This document shows positions 23,028-60,482 of a DNA stretch of 64,000 nt, one piece after another; within the stretch, counting starts at the first letter, position 1; every line of letters begins with the position of its first letter. Source of the stretch: Amoebidium appalachense (lineage: Eukaryota > Ichthyosporea). Both the position numbers and the translations under genes were made by a program. The stretch lies in NCBI GenBank assembly GCA_963693365.1, contig CAVNZM010000008.1:3844001-3908000 (forward strand), in the 5' to 3' direction. Below the pieces are notes generated by a model. It ran no database searches, was not told the DNA's origin, and saw only the letters and a program-made list of their open reading frames with translations.

Positions 23028-23585
23028 CTAAATAGTTTTCTTTTCGAGGATGTCCTCCCGTTGCGTGCGAAGGACACCTATTGAAATACGGGCTGAAGGA
23101 CCACTAATTACTACATCGGCGCTTTCGATAAATAAGTCTACGCCTGCAGCCTCCCATAACTCTGCGAGGTGAGGGGAGGTGAGGGGCAAAACTGTAAGAG
23201 AAGGATCCGCATATGCGGAGGAGGGCGTGGCGGTTGCTATAGATATGAAAGGAAACGACCCGGTCGTGAGACAAAGCAAAGCTGGGATGAGCGCAGGGGA
23301 TGATTCTACGTAGCGCGTAAGATAGTGGAATTTACTAAGTTTACTGGTGGTGCACAAGGCCCTTAGTAGCTTTATGTGAAAAAGACTCTGAGACTAATTA
23401 GAAGAAAGCAAAGTACAAAGTAGACATGTACAAAAAACGAGTGCTTGCCCGAGCGAAACTTCAAGTTCTTGGAATGTGTCAAACATTCCATAGCCTGAAA
23501 CAGCGAATCGTTGTGGTCGATTTTCCCGCCAGAATTCAATTTCTTTGCCGCAACCGTTACCTCCTTCCTCCGTTTCCTCCGTCAT
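23028..23585 (-). CDS. Possible minus-strand gene of unknown function
   Basis: Two non-repetitive minus-strand frames lie close together: 23394-23585 (starting 'MTEETEEGGNGCG') and 23028-23357 (109 codons, containing 'SPHLAELWEAAGVDLF' and ending 'EDILEKKTI'). They could be two exons of one gene, but I could not fix the donor and acceptor with confidence. No domain is recognised. Confidence 0.25.
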
Positions 23586-24043
23586 CCTGCCTATCTTCGG
23601 GCTAGCTGCGGCACAGAAAAAGGTTGGCGCTGTTTTTTGCTTCTTATTGCTTCATAGAGCACATGTATATATTTTATTCTGGCTAATAGCTTCTTTAGTC
23701 TGGTTACTTGCCGACATTTGTTGAGGCTGATTGAGAGTAGTGAAGGATGTATTTTAGTTAGCATCGCAGGGAAGCCTTACACGCACGGTAACAAGGTTCC
23801 AAAGGGTTAAGAGATGAACGAAGCAACTTTCAGTCTCTTGGAACACCCATGAACTGGAGTGAAAAGTGAGAGAACATTTGGCCTTTTTGGTGACCACAAT
23901 ATTCGTTACCCCAGTGGGCCTTGCGTCAAATGTCCACCTGAACAACTCTTACTCATCAGTCCACCAGAGCAGAGCAAAGGGCAAGTGGTTTTCAGATTTT
24001 ACACTCTATAAGCTTCAAACCACGCACAATTTGTTGATCAAAA

Positions 24044-30086
<6,043 letters not shown>

Positions 30087-31491
30087 CACCTGTAGTAATT
30101 ATTGTATGTGATACTGTGTTGTTGCACGCGCTTTTGGTTGATTCTTTCGAATGTGAAAAAGATACTATGCCTTTTGTATGTTCTCTCCAGGTTTAAAAGT
30201 ACCAAAACTGATGATGGTTTTGGCGCGGAGGTGTTTCCTATCATGCGCCCAGCTGTTGATGATAGTGACACCTAATAAGAATAATCATCACAAAACATAT
30301 TCTTATGGGGGCTCTACTGTTGAACTAGTCTTTCGACCTCTGCGTAGCAACATCGTACACAACTATATCTGAAAAAACATGTAATACTAGTAATAGAGTA
30401 ATCATTATGAGTTGGTACAATGTTAGAAACATGAAAGTGAATGGGCAAAGACACACATAGATTCGTTGAATGCCCAATAAACACCCAATGGTGAACATTT
30501 TTTTTCCCCCCCTTTCTTTCTTTCTTTTTTTTTATTTTTAAATCACGTTTGGTCCCGAAGGACCTTTGTAGGCCTTCAAGGGAACTACCGCCTACCACAC
30601 AGCTATTAGTTAGGGTGAGATCTATGTGATCAGCTAAGCTAATTTATCATTCACAAAACCTAACTATTAGACACACTTTGCCCAGGGTTAAACTACCCCA
30701 GCCACGCTGGTGCATAAGAGGTATGCTGATCAAATCCTGCCTGCACAGTGGCACATGCACAAAGTACAACCGCCTGCATACTTCGAGAGGCTTCGAATTC
30801 TGATTTTCTTTGGCTGCCAGCCACTAAGATCGGAATAAACGATGGTTACAGTGGAAAAATGTAAGCACGACGATACTTTATATCACGAGGCTACACAGAG
30901 GCACACACACTTTACGATGGTGATTGTGGCCATGGTGAGCGGTGGCCATGAGGTCTCGAACATAGAGTGACTCGAATGTGTGGTCTCCGGGTCCCAGGGC
31001 GACTGTAGGGGGTGTTACGTAATCGCCATTCTTAAAAGTCGAGTTGCATGTTTTGGCATGGTTTTTATGGCAGTAATGTGATAATATTCGTACACTTTCC
31101 TGCTGGATCCTGCAGTGATCGCTTCCGATTGGCTGTTCAATCTTGCCCCGGATCCGTGCTTGTCAAGGTGCATCGATACTGTGTATTTACACGTGTAAAT
31201 GCTTGTTAACCGTTTTCAAGTGCAGTGGGTGAAATCCTGCTGAATGTGTCATTTCCAGCATATGTTTTGAAGCTGTAATCTACGTGTTGGAAGTAGGCAG
31301 TCGTTAGTAGTATGAACGGCTAGCCGCGCAGACCCACATAGACAGGAGGAACGGAGACATACACCCCCCTATTCCCCCCAACACGCTGTGGTTAATCAGG
31401 TGCACGTTACAGTTACTTGCTGATCATTATTTCAAGCCTTTAGATCCTACGTTCTCTTTTCGGTTTTAGGGGGCTTCCAGAATCTTTTATA
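30087..31491. other. Spacer between CUEDC2-like and MTR4 genes
   Basis: Unusually free of long microsatellites: unique sequence with one T/C-rich block near 30507-30540. It contains the 3' end of the upstream gene and presumably the MTR4 promoter. A 'ttttcggttttag' acceptor-like site 22 nt before the MTR4 ATG suggests a possible 5'-UTR intron. No coding exon was recognised. Confidence 0.55.
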
Positions 31492-50760
<19,269 letters not shown>

Positions 50761-51138
50761 ACGTTAAGGTTGCAAATTATGGGCTTAGACCCCTTTACCT
50801 ATGAATTTTCAAGCATAATTCTCCATATAAAGCGTGTGATTGTCTATTTTCGTTTGGTGCCCGTGCATTGGGCCGGCCAGAAGCTCCGTATTTCAGTTTG
50901 GATATGCGGAATCCATGTTGGGTTAGTTGAAAGATGACGTAATGCAACGGCAAAACAGGATGGACTGTGATAAAGCTCAGTTTGTATACGCTTTTGGACT
51001 CTCACGAATGTATTTGAGGTTTGAAACACAGGTTTGAGACACACATGTAGGTGTTGTGATTAGTTGGTATTTGATTGTGTGTGTGTGTGTCTGTGTATAT
51101 GTGTGTTTGTGTGCCGTTCCATGTACGTGGTGTTGGCT

Positions 51139-51140
51139 GT

Positions 51141-51173
<33 letters not shown>

Positions 51174-51224
51174 GGGGGGGGGGGGGGGGGGGGGGGGAGG
51201 GGGGGGGGGGGGGGGGGGGGGGGG
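51139..51224. repeat. Poly-G tract, about 85 nt with two interruptions
   Basis: A nearly pure G tract downstream of MTR4, followed at some distance by further G tracts. The exact length in the assembly is unlikely to be reliable. Confidence 0.9.
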
Positions 51225-51486
51225 TGTTAGGCAAATGCATCATCACACACACCGTGCTCCATGAAGAGTGATACGGTTGTACAAACACGATAACGAACAC
51301 AAAATGGTTTAGTTATGCTCATTTTCCCATATGACCATATATGATAATTGCCCATAGATGCTGTCACTCAACATATGTACATGTTTCACATTTGCGGGTA
51401 TTACGTGGAGGCTTTTGTTGTTGGTAACCCCCTGGTGGTTTTAAGGGGTGTGATCAATTTGTGTTTCTGAATCCTGTATGACGACT

Positions 51487-51520
<34 letters not shown>

Positions 51521-51897
51521 GGGGGGGGGGGGATCTTTGTCGTTCGTATTTGGCATGGTCGCTAGCCACATGTATAATTGAGAGAATGGGAGGGGCAGGA
51601 GAGAAAATATGACAAGAGGGGGGAGGTGGTGGTGGGAGCGGCTCTTTTATGTGACAGTCATCTTGGTTGAAGCATTGCTCTTTGAATTGACGAAGCGCAA
51701 GTCTAGGCATCAGACCTAGACCCACCTTAAACGCATGTTTTTAAGGGTTTCGGCTCTGTGAGCTGATGGCGGTAAGGAATAAAATATGACTTTTCAGTTT
51801 GCCCGGCTATCCCCCCCCCCCCCCCCCCCCCCCCCCCGTGCATCTGTAAGCACATGCGCATTTTTCGCTGCACTGCATTAGTTTGCACACACATCTG

Positions 51898-52192
51898 CAC
51901 CGTTTTGCTCACCTTGCTTGCATAAGCAACCCTGCTCTTCTTTGATCGAGACGGGTTGACCCGCCCAAGTTCAGTTGATGCTGCTGTCTGAGTTGGAGCG
52001 TCGTATATACGCGGGCTAAGGGGTCGAAACTCAGACGCAATTGATGACTTGGGTCCTCCCTGAGGATGGGCTCTGCTTATGACGCATACTGTGCACATGG
52101 CTGATGTTGCATACTTGAATGTTTGCCTTTGCATGTGTCCTGCACCATGCTTCTCGTTGTGTATGCGTACTTCGTACCGTGTTCCGCATTCA

Positions 52193-52232
<40 letters not shown>
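51898..52232 (+). mobile_element. SINE-like poly-C-ended repeat family A, full-length copy 2
   Basis: Near-identical partner of 6633-6942 over about 296 bp, with both strong hairpins preserved (TTGCTT/AAGCAA; GTCTGAGTT/AACTCAGAC at 51986-52036). It ends 'cgcattcaaa' then about 38 C, longer than in copy 1. Upstream similarity fades after 'catct', so the 5' end is sharp in both copies. It is intergenic, whereas copy 1 is intronic. No flanking target duplication was obvious by eye. Confidence 0.7.
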
Positions 52233-52393
52233 TTCCCCCCCCCCTTCCAACACTCCCCAACACCCCACCACCACCACCACCCACTTTACCCATCCACCCA
52301 CTCATGGTGCATCCCACCGCTACCACAGAAAAAATCACAAAAATACGAAGGAAATAAATGGGGCGAATTTGAAAATGCTTCTTAAATAAAGAC

Positions 52394-52626
52394 GGGGTTT
52401 ACGCTGTTCCTCGAAGCAAAGAGAGACCAGTCTTAGGTATGGGGGGTTTTGCTCGGACTATCATACTCAGCAGGATATCATGATCAAGTACATAGATCTC
52501 GGGTGATGATTATATATTAGGGTTTTTCTTTCTATATAAAGCACCATATAAACTAATTAGACAGTAAGAAGAAAATCAATTAATATTAGTTGGGTTCTCC
52601 GTTTTTTTTGTTTGTTTGTTTTTTTC
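52394..52626 (+). repeat. Dispersed repeat family C, copy 2
   Basis: Same order of motifs as 22049-22279, ending in a T-rich tail ('gttttttttgtttg'). It differs by many substitutions and small indels, including an insertion before 'ttggg'. It lies about 160 bp downstream of family A copy 2. Confidence 0.75.
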
Positions 52627-52685
52627 CAGCACCCCCGCCTCCCCCCCCTCCCAGCCTCGAGCTCCCCGAACACACAAACACAACA

Positions 52686-52721
<36 letters not shown>

Positions 52722-53027
52722 CGTATCGTGACGTGCGCGCACGCACACACTCACAGACATGCACTTGAACGGTCACCCCGCTTCCCTAGCTCCCCTCCCC
52801 CCTGCCACCTAACGTTATACGAGAACAGTTCAACTACAGCCGCAATGAAATAAAAAGGGTAGAGGTTGTTTTTTTATATATGTGTCTGGGTGTGTGTATG
52901 TGTTGGGGGGAGGCAGGAGGGGGAGGAGGTGGGGGGAGGGAGAGACGCGTACGAGGACCAAAAAAAAGATTGGGGGGCCCCGAGAGGGGGAGGGGGGGGG
53001 GGGGGGGGGGGACGAGGAAAAAAAAAA

Positions 53028-53064
<37 letters not shown>

Positions 53065-53187
53065 AGAGTGACCGGGGTGTGTTGGGGGTGTGTTGGGGGT
53101 GTGTTGGGGGCGGGGGAGGGGAGAGGCCGAGAGGAGAGGGGGGGGGGGGGGGGGGGGACCGTCGTCGAGAGAGGGGAGGGGAAGGGG

Positions 53188-53237
<50 letters not shown>

Positions 53238-53238
53238 C
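53028..53238. repeat. Cluster of poly-G tracts
   Basis: G runs at about 53028-53063, 53139-53157 and 53189-53237 are separated by GA-rich and GTGTTGGGG tandem units (three near-perfect copies at about 53077-53108). Confidence 0.9.
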
Positions 53239-53423
53239 TGGCAACGGAACGATGAAATAACGGAGCAGCTTCGAGTCAAGTTGCAGGTGTACATGTCTGG
53301 GTACTACATTCGCATTTACTGGACAGCCAAGTATAGCTAAAGGCTCTTTTGACATTCTTACAGAACACCAATCAACAATCCGGAATCAACTCTAGATGTC
53401 AGGTACAAATACATAACCAAACA

Positions 53424-54610
53424 TCACCTCCCAGATGCATACCTTTTGACCACTGCATATCTCACATCCGATTTATCTGCGTAGCAAAAGGCACCATAGA
53501 TATCACCCCAATTTGGCAGGCGGGCGTGAGGGGGGTTAACTGCAAAGTTAAATTCTCGTCCCCTTCAACTACCACAACGGGCCCCCCGCTGTCCCCTTTG
53601 CACACAGTTGTATCCACGCCCCCGGCGCAGATGTGCTCCTCAGAGTCTGGATTTACAGGAATAGGGGGGTTTCAAAAAAAATTACGCAAAACCTTCTTGC
53701 ATTTATCGGTGTCCTGAAGTCTCAAATTTGCCGTCTGCAAATTCGTAGGAATGTGTGAAGGCAGAGGAAGTTGAGTAAAATTTGGTTTTAGGGGGTCATA
53801 TAGGAGTCCCCAACCAAACACACTCGGTTGGGATGAGGTGACATTCACTGCTCGCACTTCGGTGCATTAAAAGTTAATCGCATATATTATGCATTAGGTA
53901 GGAAGATCGGCGATTCCAATTTGATAAGCGCAACGTCGTTCGTAGTAACCCACCCATAGTCAACAAAATCGTAACTGTAATTTTCATTAACGATAATTTC
54001 CTCGGGAATTCGCGCGGAAAACCCACCTATTACACGCACTCTCCATTTCCTCCCGAGTGCCACTGGGTAGTTTGCTATCTCCGACCAACACGACAAAATT
54101 TGGACGGGGGGTTCCATCAATAATTGTAGTTTTTGCAGGAAGTGCCGAAACGTTAAACGGTGTAATGCAATGTGCCGCAGTAAGAACCCAAGAGGGTGCA
54201 ATCAGTGAACCCCCACAAATGTGCTGGTACCCGGGGGTTTTTCCTTCTTGTTGAGGAATGGCTTGAAATAGGGCATGCGCAGCCATCCATGGATATGCTG
54301 GGGAGTCGTGGCCATTGAGAACTTTCGCATGGACCCCCCCCCCCCCCCCCCCCCCCCATGGTTTGATTTTGCGCGGGTAACGTGTCCAGTTCCCGGTGAT
54401 TCGCGCTGAGTTTGTGTGAGAAATGAGAAGGGTGCTTGTGTTTTCCTGTATTTGCTCTTGTGGAATGTAGCAAGTAAAACGGTAAGACAGAAGAGTAGTC
54501 GAGTTAGTCATTTTTCCGGTTGTGGTGGTTAGGAACCCTTTAGATACAGAGAGATGTTCCGGATGTTCTTGTGCGATTCGCATCATGTTCTGTGTTGTTA
54601 ACCAGAGCTA
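53424..54610 (-). pseudogene. Trypsin-like serine protease, frame-disrupted
   Basis: Read from about 54610 down; a good acceptor ('tttcttttgtag') at about 54614 suggests an upstream exon. The activation region 'KVLNGHDSPAYPWMAAHALF', the His site 'WVLTAAHC', the Asp site 'TTNDVALIKL' and the Ser site 'CKGDSGGPVVV' give an S1-family protease with a complete catalytic triad. The frame breaks twice. One shift lies near 54030-54055, after 'SKLPSGTREE'; another lies near 53850-53890, between 'FLPNA' and 'CTEVRAVNVTSSQPSVFGWG'. In-frame TGA codons sit at 53672-53674 and 53462-53464. A C run on the + strand (54334-54357) encodes a Gly run just before the activation site. Secreted proteases are expected from the family; this copy looks inactive unless the breaks are sequence errors or introns I missed. 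Confidence 0.65.
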
Positions 54611-55280
54611 CAAAAGAAAACGAACACATGTACTCGGAGTAAGTTACAATTTCTCATGCTGCTGCCAAATATAGATGTCTTTACAGCCACACATACTGGG
54701 AAGCGGAAGAATTATCTGTTTCGGTCAAATCGAAAACTTCGCTGGTAGGGGAAACCTTTGAGTTGGTTAGTGCTAATGAGCTTCGAGTTCACATTGCCAT
54801 AATCATACATGCTCGGGTTGCTAAAGGTGAGGTTTTAGCAGCTATTAGTGGATTACTGCACATTAATTCTTTGGGGCACGAGTAAGTGTGTGTTATAAAA
54901 CGAAAAGAAAAGGTTTCAGATCATTGAGTTGATCTCTCTGTGCTCCTCGTTCCCATGGCCGGGCTTCTGAACACAAAATACCCCAAATTAGCCTGTACGT
55001 TCCACATAATAAAAGAACTCTTAATTATATTCATGAAGGCCCTTAATCATTAGTCAGAAGGGTCCCTTCTAGCCTCTGTTTTTGCGAATGCTTCTCTTCG
55101 ATCTGGCAACGTGGTGGGCCCAGGTACAGCCTCTACAGGCGTAGTAGAGAGCGAGTACTTGGGATGATCATATATGATATGATTAGACCGCACCGCACCA
55201 AGCAAATTGCAAAAGATGCCTATATATGGCTCAGTTCGGTAGATCATTACATTTGTCAAAAAAGATTGGACTTCTGCCCC
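54611..55280. other. Spacer, no supported gene
   Basis: Unique, AT-rich sequence without long microsatellites. A 69-codon minus-strand frame (55050-55259) lies just beyond the stop of the 55281-55754 frame, but I see no domain or splice signals. Confidence 0.4.
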
Positions 55281-55754
55281 TCAGTATGATACGCACCACT
55301 GACCAGCACTAAAATGAACCTCGGTATCTTTGGTAACATGGTATTTTGAAGCACAGCAAGCACCCCGCGATTTTTTGGAGGAAAAAGGAGAGGAAATTAT
55401 TTGTGCCTCCGGACATTCGCCTTGTAGACTAGTAGTGGATATCGGCGATCGCCAGGTAGCGTGCTGATATAGGAACTGAATCATTCGCCCAGAACGCACC
55501 GCACATCCGATTGGTTTACGCATGCGGTAAAAAATGCTCCTAAAGGTCTGTGTTGATTGGTGTACGTGTTGATGAGATTCCACCCCTTCTGCTACCTGAG
55601 GTCGACAGAGGCCAAATAGATATATATGTACACGATACGTTATACTTACCTGAAAGGTCCCTAATTGGCTATAGTGTAGACAGCCTAGACACCATGCCGG
55701 CGACTTAGAGTAACCGCCAAAGTGCCAGGCTGCGAGCTTCGTATATTTATGCAT
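55281..55754 (-). CDS. Possible two-exon gene of unknown function
   Basis: A minus-strand ATG at 55754 opens a 157-codon frame of normal composition ending in TGA at 55281. Inside it lies a strong donor ('ttcag|gtaagtat', 55649) and an acceptor ('tgtcgacctcag', 55596). They define a 54-nt intron that is also open, so the product is 139 residues if spliced or 157 if retained. Cys, Ser and His are common and no domain was recognised. A 54-nt intron would be far shorter than the 200-1,600 nt introns in the other genes. Confidence 0.35.
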   Translation of the reverse strand: MHKYTKLAAWHFGGYSKSPAWCLGCLHYSQLGTFQVSITYRVHIYLFGLCRPQVAEGVESHQHVHQSTQTFRSIFYRMRKPIGCAVRSGRMIQFLYQHATWRSPISTTSLQGECPEAQIISSPFSSKKSRGACCASKYHVTKDTEVHFSAGQWCVSY

Positions 55755-56582
55755 GTTGATTCCATTTTAATCATGTATTTTAAGTGCCGACATTTGCGTG
55801 GTGCCACCTTACCCAATCAACATCATTGTAAGCTCAGTCTCAGACTCTCAGTGACTGCGCGTGGCCCGTGGCCCGTGGCCCTGTGCCCCTTCAATTCCAG
55901 CACTTATATTTGTGCAGGTGTCCCTCGCGCATTATGTATGTACACCTGTGTGCATGCGTTTTAGGTGTGCGCGCAGCGGCGTGGTTGGGTGTTTTTGGAG
56001 GCGAGACGCAGGGATGGTGTCGGATCGCCGTGACAAGTGTACACGAGGATATGTCACTTCTAGTAGTCCTGTGAAAAATCACGTGCGTGGCCGTGAGAAT
56101 TTTTTTCGAAAGCTCTGGAAGCTAGACACCCAAACGTATTCAAGTAATGTACTAGTAATTCCACTCACGTGATAAGTGTTGTTTTTGCTGTCAAATAAAG
56201 GTCTACTTGCCCCTATATCTCGTGCATCCTCCCAACCGCACACGAAGACCATCCTCGAAAAATATTTAACGGGTAATTAGTTCCGGCTGGTGTATGCGAG
56301 TATGCACAGGCGGCTGACTGTTCTCCAGTCCTGCGGGCTTGCTTTACTTACAGCAGACCTGACGTGTGGAAACATCATTAGTACTAGTGCTAATTATATC
56401 CATATGTAATGTTGGCTTTCTGGTCAGCCTGTTAGCATTTGGCAACGGCCCTTGAGTGACCCCTCCTCTTTGGGAAGCAACTTCTTTTACAACCCAAACG
56501 TGCACACACTGCCGTGAAAAAACCTGCTAGAAGAAAAACACCCACATTCTTTCCATTTTTGTGCCTCGGTTTCCTTGCCAAC
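55755..56582. other. Spacer, no supported gene
   Basis: Unique sequence, lacking the microsatellites seen elsewhere. It lies between two divergently oriented candidate genes, so it probably holds both promoters. A triple 'cgtggccc' direct repeat is present at about 55859-55882. Confidence 0.4.
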
Positions 56583-57745
56583 ATGTGCCTGACCTCCACT
56601 CTTCTGCAGCCAAGGAACGCCAACCTTATTACCCCCACTAGCTCCAACACCCTCACGAGTGTTCACACAAATTCACTCGCCACCGCCACCACCACCCACA
56701 CATGTGACAAATATGGCGGGAGATTTAAATTCACAGACGTAAAAATATATGAACGGGCAGATGAAGAAGTGGGGAACGAAGGAGACCGCCATCTGATGTC
56801 TGAATTGGGCGTGGGGGGTGCACGTGGTTCTGCAACGACCAAGCGGAAGGTGCGGTGGGACGCAGGGGTAACTTTCAACGAGAAGATGCTAGACTTTTCC
56901 GTCCTCAGGTACGTGTGGGTGCGACTGATAGTTTATTTAGTTTCTATTTGCTATTATTTAAAGAACTAAATTTCACAGAGTGAGCATTTATTATGTGAAT
57001 AACGGTTTATTTACTTAAAGTCTGTGTTAGTCTCGTTATTCAATTATTATATGGGTTAAGCAAAAATTTGGTTGACCCTCTGAGAATATGATAGATGAAT
57101 GGGTCTAAGGTCGGTTGGGTGGGTGGGCGTGTGTGTGTGTGTGTGCATGTGTGTGTGTGTGTGTGTGTAAGGGGGGCGGGGGGGGGGGGGGGGGGGGGGG
57201 GGTATTTTGTGTAGATTTTTGCTCCGTTCTACTTACGAGTTTTGTTTCTGAGGCATCTTCTCTTCTTCTGTGCTTGTTTTTATTTTCCCAACTATTTTTC
57301 TTTTCAATAATATAAATTTCGGGGGTGCCCGAGAAAAGGGAGGCAGGGGGGGGGGGGGGGGTTTAAGTATAGGATGCAGAGCCGAATGAGCAACTACTAA
57401 CACTTTTCTATTTTCTTCAGCGTCGAAGAGAAACGGGCAGTCAGCCAGCGGATGAGACAAAAGCACACCCGCAAACACATCAGTCGGTCATGCATAGAGG
57501 CTAACAGGTGAGTGAGTGTGTGTGTGTGTAAAAGGGAGGGGGGGGGGGGGGGGGGGGGGGGATGAGGGGGGGGGGGGGGGGGGGGGAAGGGCGGGATGGG
57601 TAGGGAGGGAGGAGGGGGGTTTGGGGAATCAGCTTGTGACATTGTGAGTGTACCTATCCGTGTGTGTCCACTCGTGTTTCTTTTTGTGTGTGCGTCTGTA
57701 TGTCAAGGAGTTAGGTGAATATAGGGGATTGAGGAACGAAGGGCT

Positions 57746-57786
<41 letters not shown>

Positions 57787-58337
57787 ACGGCCGGAGACTT
57801 AGGGAAATCAGCTTGTAACATTGCGTGTGCGTCTGTGCATGTGTGTGTGTGTGTATTTGCGTGTGTGTCCGCGTGTTTGAATAGTTCAGGGAATGGGGCG
57901 GGGTGAGGGGAGGGGGACGGAGGTATAGGGAGGAAAGTTGTGTCACTGTGTGTGTGTGCGCACATGTGTGCGTGTGCGTGTCACATGTGTGTGTGCGAGC
58001 GTGTGATTGAATAGCTCAGGGAATGGGTGGGGGAGGGGAAGGGGACGGAGGTTTAGGTTGAAAATTTGTGTCATTGCGTGTGTACATGTGTGTGTGTGTG
58101 CGCGCGCCCGCGCGCATGTGTGCGTGTGCGTGCGTGCGTGCGTGTGTGCGTGACACTGTGTGAGTGTGCGTGTGTGCTATTGGGATAGTTTAAATTCTTT
58201 CCACGATATAGCGCAGATATCCTTGATAGCAGTTGTGTCCGTGATGGGGTTGAGATATAACAGCAGTAAATGCCAACCAATCATAAACCGACTTTCACTC
58301 CCACAGGCGCTTTATGCTCCACTACAACTCCTGTTGA
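56583..58337 (+). CDS. Small protein with possible PP1-docking motif, function unknown
   Basis: Three exons keep phase: 56583-56908, 57421-57507, 58307-58337 (TGA), giving about 147 residues. The ATG at 56583 ('MCLTSTLLQPRNANL') is the first plausible one; alternatively 'cttctgcag' at about 56601-56609 is an acceptor and the start lies upstream. The N-terminal third is Thr/Ser/Asn-rich. Then come 'KYGGRFKFTDVKIYERADEE' and a basic-hydrophobic block 'KRKVRWDAGVTFNEKMLDF', in which KVRW fits the [RK]VxF/W consensus for protein phosphatase 1 docking. A basic tail follows ('RQKHTRKHISRS') and the protein ends 'RRFMLHYNSC'. Intron 1 has a perfect TACTAAC branch site about 20 nt from its acceptor. 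I do not recognise the family. A PP1 regulator is only an inference from one short motif. Confidence 0.6.
57181..57202. repeat. Poly-G run
   Basis: A G run after a TG array, in intron 1 of the small three-exon gene. Confidence 0.85.
57745..57785. repeat. Poly-G run, about 40 nt
   Basis: It lies in the second intron of the small three-exon gene, which also holds G runs at 57538-57586 and three diverged tandem units of about 170-200 bp that repeat 'cattg.gtgtg...' and 'gaatagctcaggg'-like phrases (about 57630-58060). Confidence 0.85.
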
Positions 58338-60093
58338 TCTGATTGGAAGGACTGGGCTGCCACAACACCCTTCACCATGCAACCCCCCCCCCCTCCACCC
58401 CCCCTCTCTCTCTCCCACTTTCTTTCCCTATTTCTCTCTCCCTTTCTCTCCTCCGCGATTCACTCTTCCCCTCTCTCTTCAGCCTCCCCCCTCCCCCCCC
58501 CCCCCCCTCGTCCAGTCCCCCCCCCACACGCACCCACCCAACCACGCACCCACCACCCCACCGCCACCACCACCCCACCCGCGCTTCCCGAATCCCCACT
58601 TCTAACACAACCTCTACGGTGTTGATTTGTATTGATATCAATATCATCCTCACAAAAAAATATCAATGTGACTATACATACATTTTTCACGTTTGTGTTC
58701 TACAGAAGATGAATTGTATCTTTAGACAAGTAAATGACTGCACAAACACGATATTGCCTAAAGTTTCGGGCTGTAACCCCCCCCCCCCCCCCCCCCCCCC
58801 CCGAGGCCCCGTCCCCCCCTCCCCCTTCCCCCCCCCCCCCCCCCCCCCCCAATCTATGCCTCCCACACATGCCCACACACTTCCCCTTGTCCGTATGGAA
58901 TTCAAAATGTTTGCACCGGGCAGTTTTGCACTCGTGGTCTGGCCCTCTGAGACTCTTCATGGACCAATGGCACGGCCCCACCTCCCCCCTCCCCCCTCCC
59001 CGCCCCCCACCCCCACCCTCGAGCTCCCCCCCAACCCCCTCCCCCCTCCCCTCCCCCTCGAGCTCCCCCTTTTGTTGTCCTCACGGAAATGGGCTTGTAT
59101 AGAACATGCTAAAACGGGACAAGAACTTGCATTTTGACTTCAATGGATCTGAATACCCCATAGCATTTCCACTACCATCCGGTATGATCTTAGACAAGTT
59201 GAGTGGTTTAAACGTGCGGCGGATCCGAATATATAATAATAATAATAATAAAAATAGGAATATGTACCGTGGGAGACTGTTTTCCAGTCCAAAATGTGCT
59301 TCACGGTGCAAAATTCCTTTGCCCCCCCTCCCCTGCCTCCCTGCCCTCCCCCTCTTCCCCTCCCCCTCCCCCCCCCCCTCCCCCCCCCTCCCCCCCCCCC
59401 CCTCCCCCTCTCCACCGCCCCCCCCCCCCCCCCCCCCCCCCTCCCCTCGCCGGCCCAAGTCCCTTCCTCTCCCTCTGTTCCCCACCGTGGAATCACTAAC
59501 TCACCAGCCCACCTTAAAGTTTCCCTCCCCTCTTTTCCCGTACTCCCCACTTGGGTGAAGTGAAGGTAGTTATTGATGCAGTTACATGATTAGTAAAGTT
59601 TATCGGTGTGACAAGAACGACAAAGTTTAACTATTGGGCAAAGACGTATAGCCTCTTGATCTACTGTAGCAATACCATATTCTTTCATGTATTATCCGAC
59701 TTAAATTTCATACCATATTCAATGTGAAAAGCAACAAAACCAAACGACATTGATGCACTGTTAGATGCAAATATAATCTCAAACATAACGTTCACAACAC
59801 TAATAAATTGTAAGGCTTGGCACATGCATGCATTGCCAAGCAGTGACTGCTCATACGTTGAACACACACCTCAATAAGATTTCTTACAGTACACCATATT
59901 TACCCATGCCTTCATGCAGTGTATATAAACTTTCCACTTTAGCAGAAATCATTGAGCATGGTGTCTTTTCCCCTCGGCCCTTGGCCGGTTCATCATCACA
60001 CAATCTCATACACAGACTAAGGCACGTGCCACACACACACACACATACATGCGGGGGTGAGCGCGCACACGCACACACACATACAAACACACC

Positions 60094-60202
<109 letters not shown>

Positions 60203-60414
60203 CCACCCGATACCGTCTACAACTTTGACGACATGGGCAAATGGCCAACTCATCTGCACGGTGGAATCTCGACAATGTGATTAGTACACTGAAACATTTA
60301 GCCCCACATGCTAAAAAGGTATGGGCTAACAAACCTCCTCCAAGCTCTTTGTGTGTGCGTGCAATTTTTTGTGTATATTCTACATTCTGCTATCCGCTGC
60401 TGCCCTTCCTCCCC

Positions 60415-60415
<1 letters not shown>

Positions 60416-60479
<64 letters not shown>
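60416..60479. repeat. C run followed by A run
   Basis: About 29 C then about 33 A. The same C-then-A junction occurs at 737-763, 9101-9150, 61829-61891 and 63640-63696. Confidence 0.9.

Positions 60480-60482
<3 letters not shown>

Larger units (their letters stand above)
21829..24043. other. Spacer between LITAF and CUEDC2-like genes, with repeat family C
   Basis: These two genes are divergent, so both promoters must lie here. The spacer holds the family C repeat (22049-22279), a TG array, C runs at 22785-22832, and unique sequence from 22850 to 24043. The unique part has a few open frames (22487-22699 minus, 22850-23006 plus, 23028-23585 minus) whose gene status I cannot settle. Confidence 0.5.
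50761..53423. other. Spacer downstream of MTR4 with repeat families A and C
   Basis: The MTR4 3' flank extends to about 51050. Then come a very long G tract (51139-51224), a T/G tract (51490-51531), the full-length family A copy (51898-52232), the family C copy (52394-52626), a (CA)n array (52688-52719) and several G runs (52990-53238). No coding exon was recognised before the protease locus. Confidence 0.55.
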
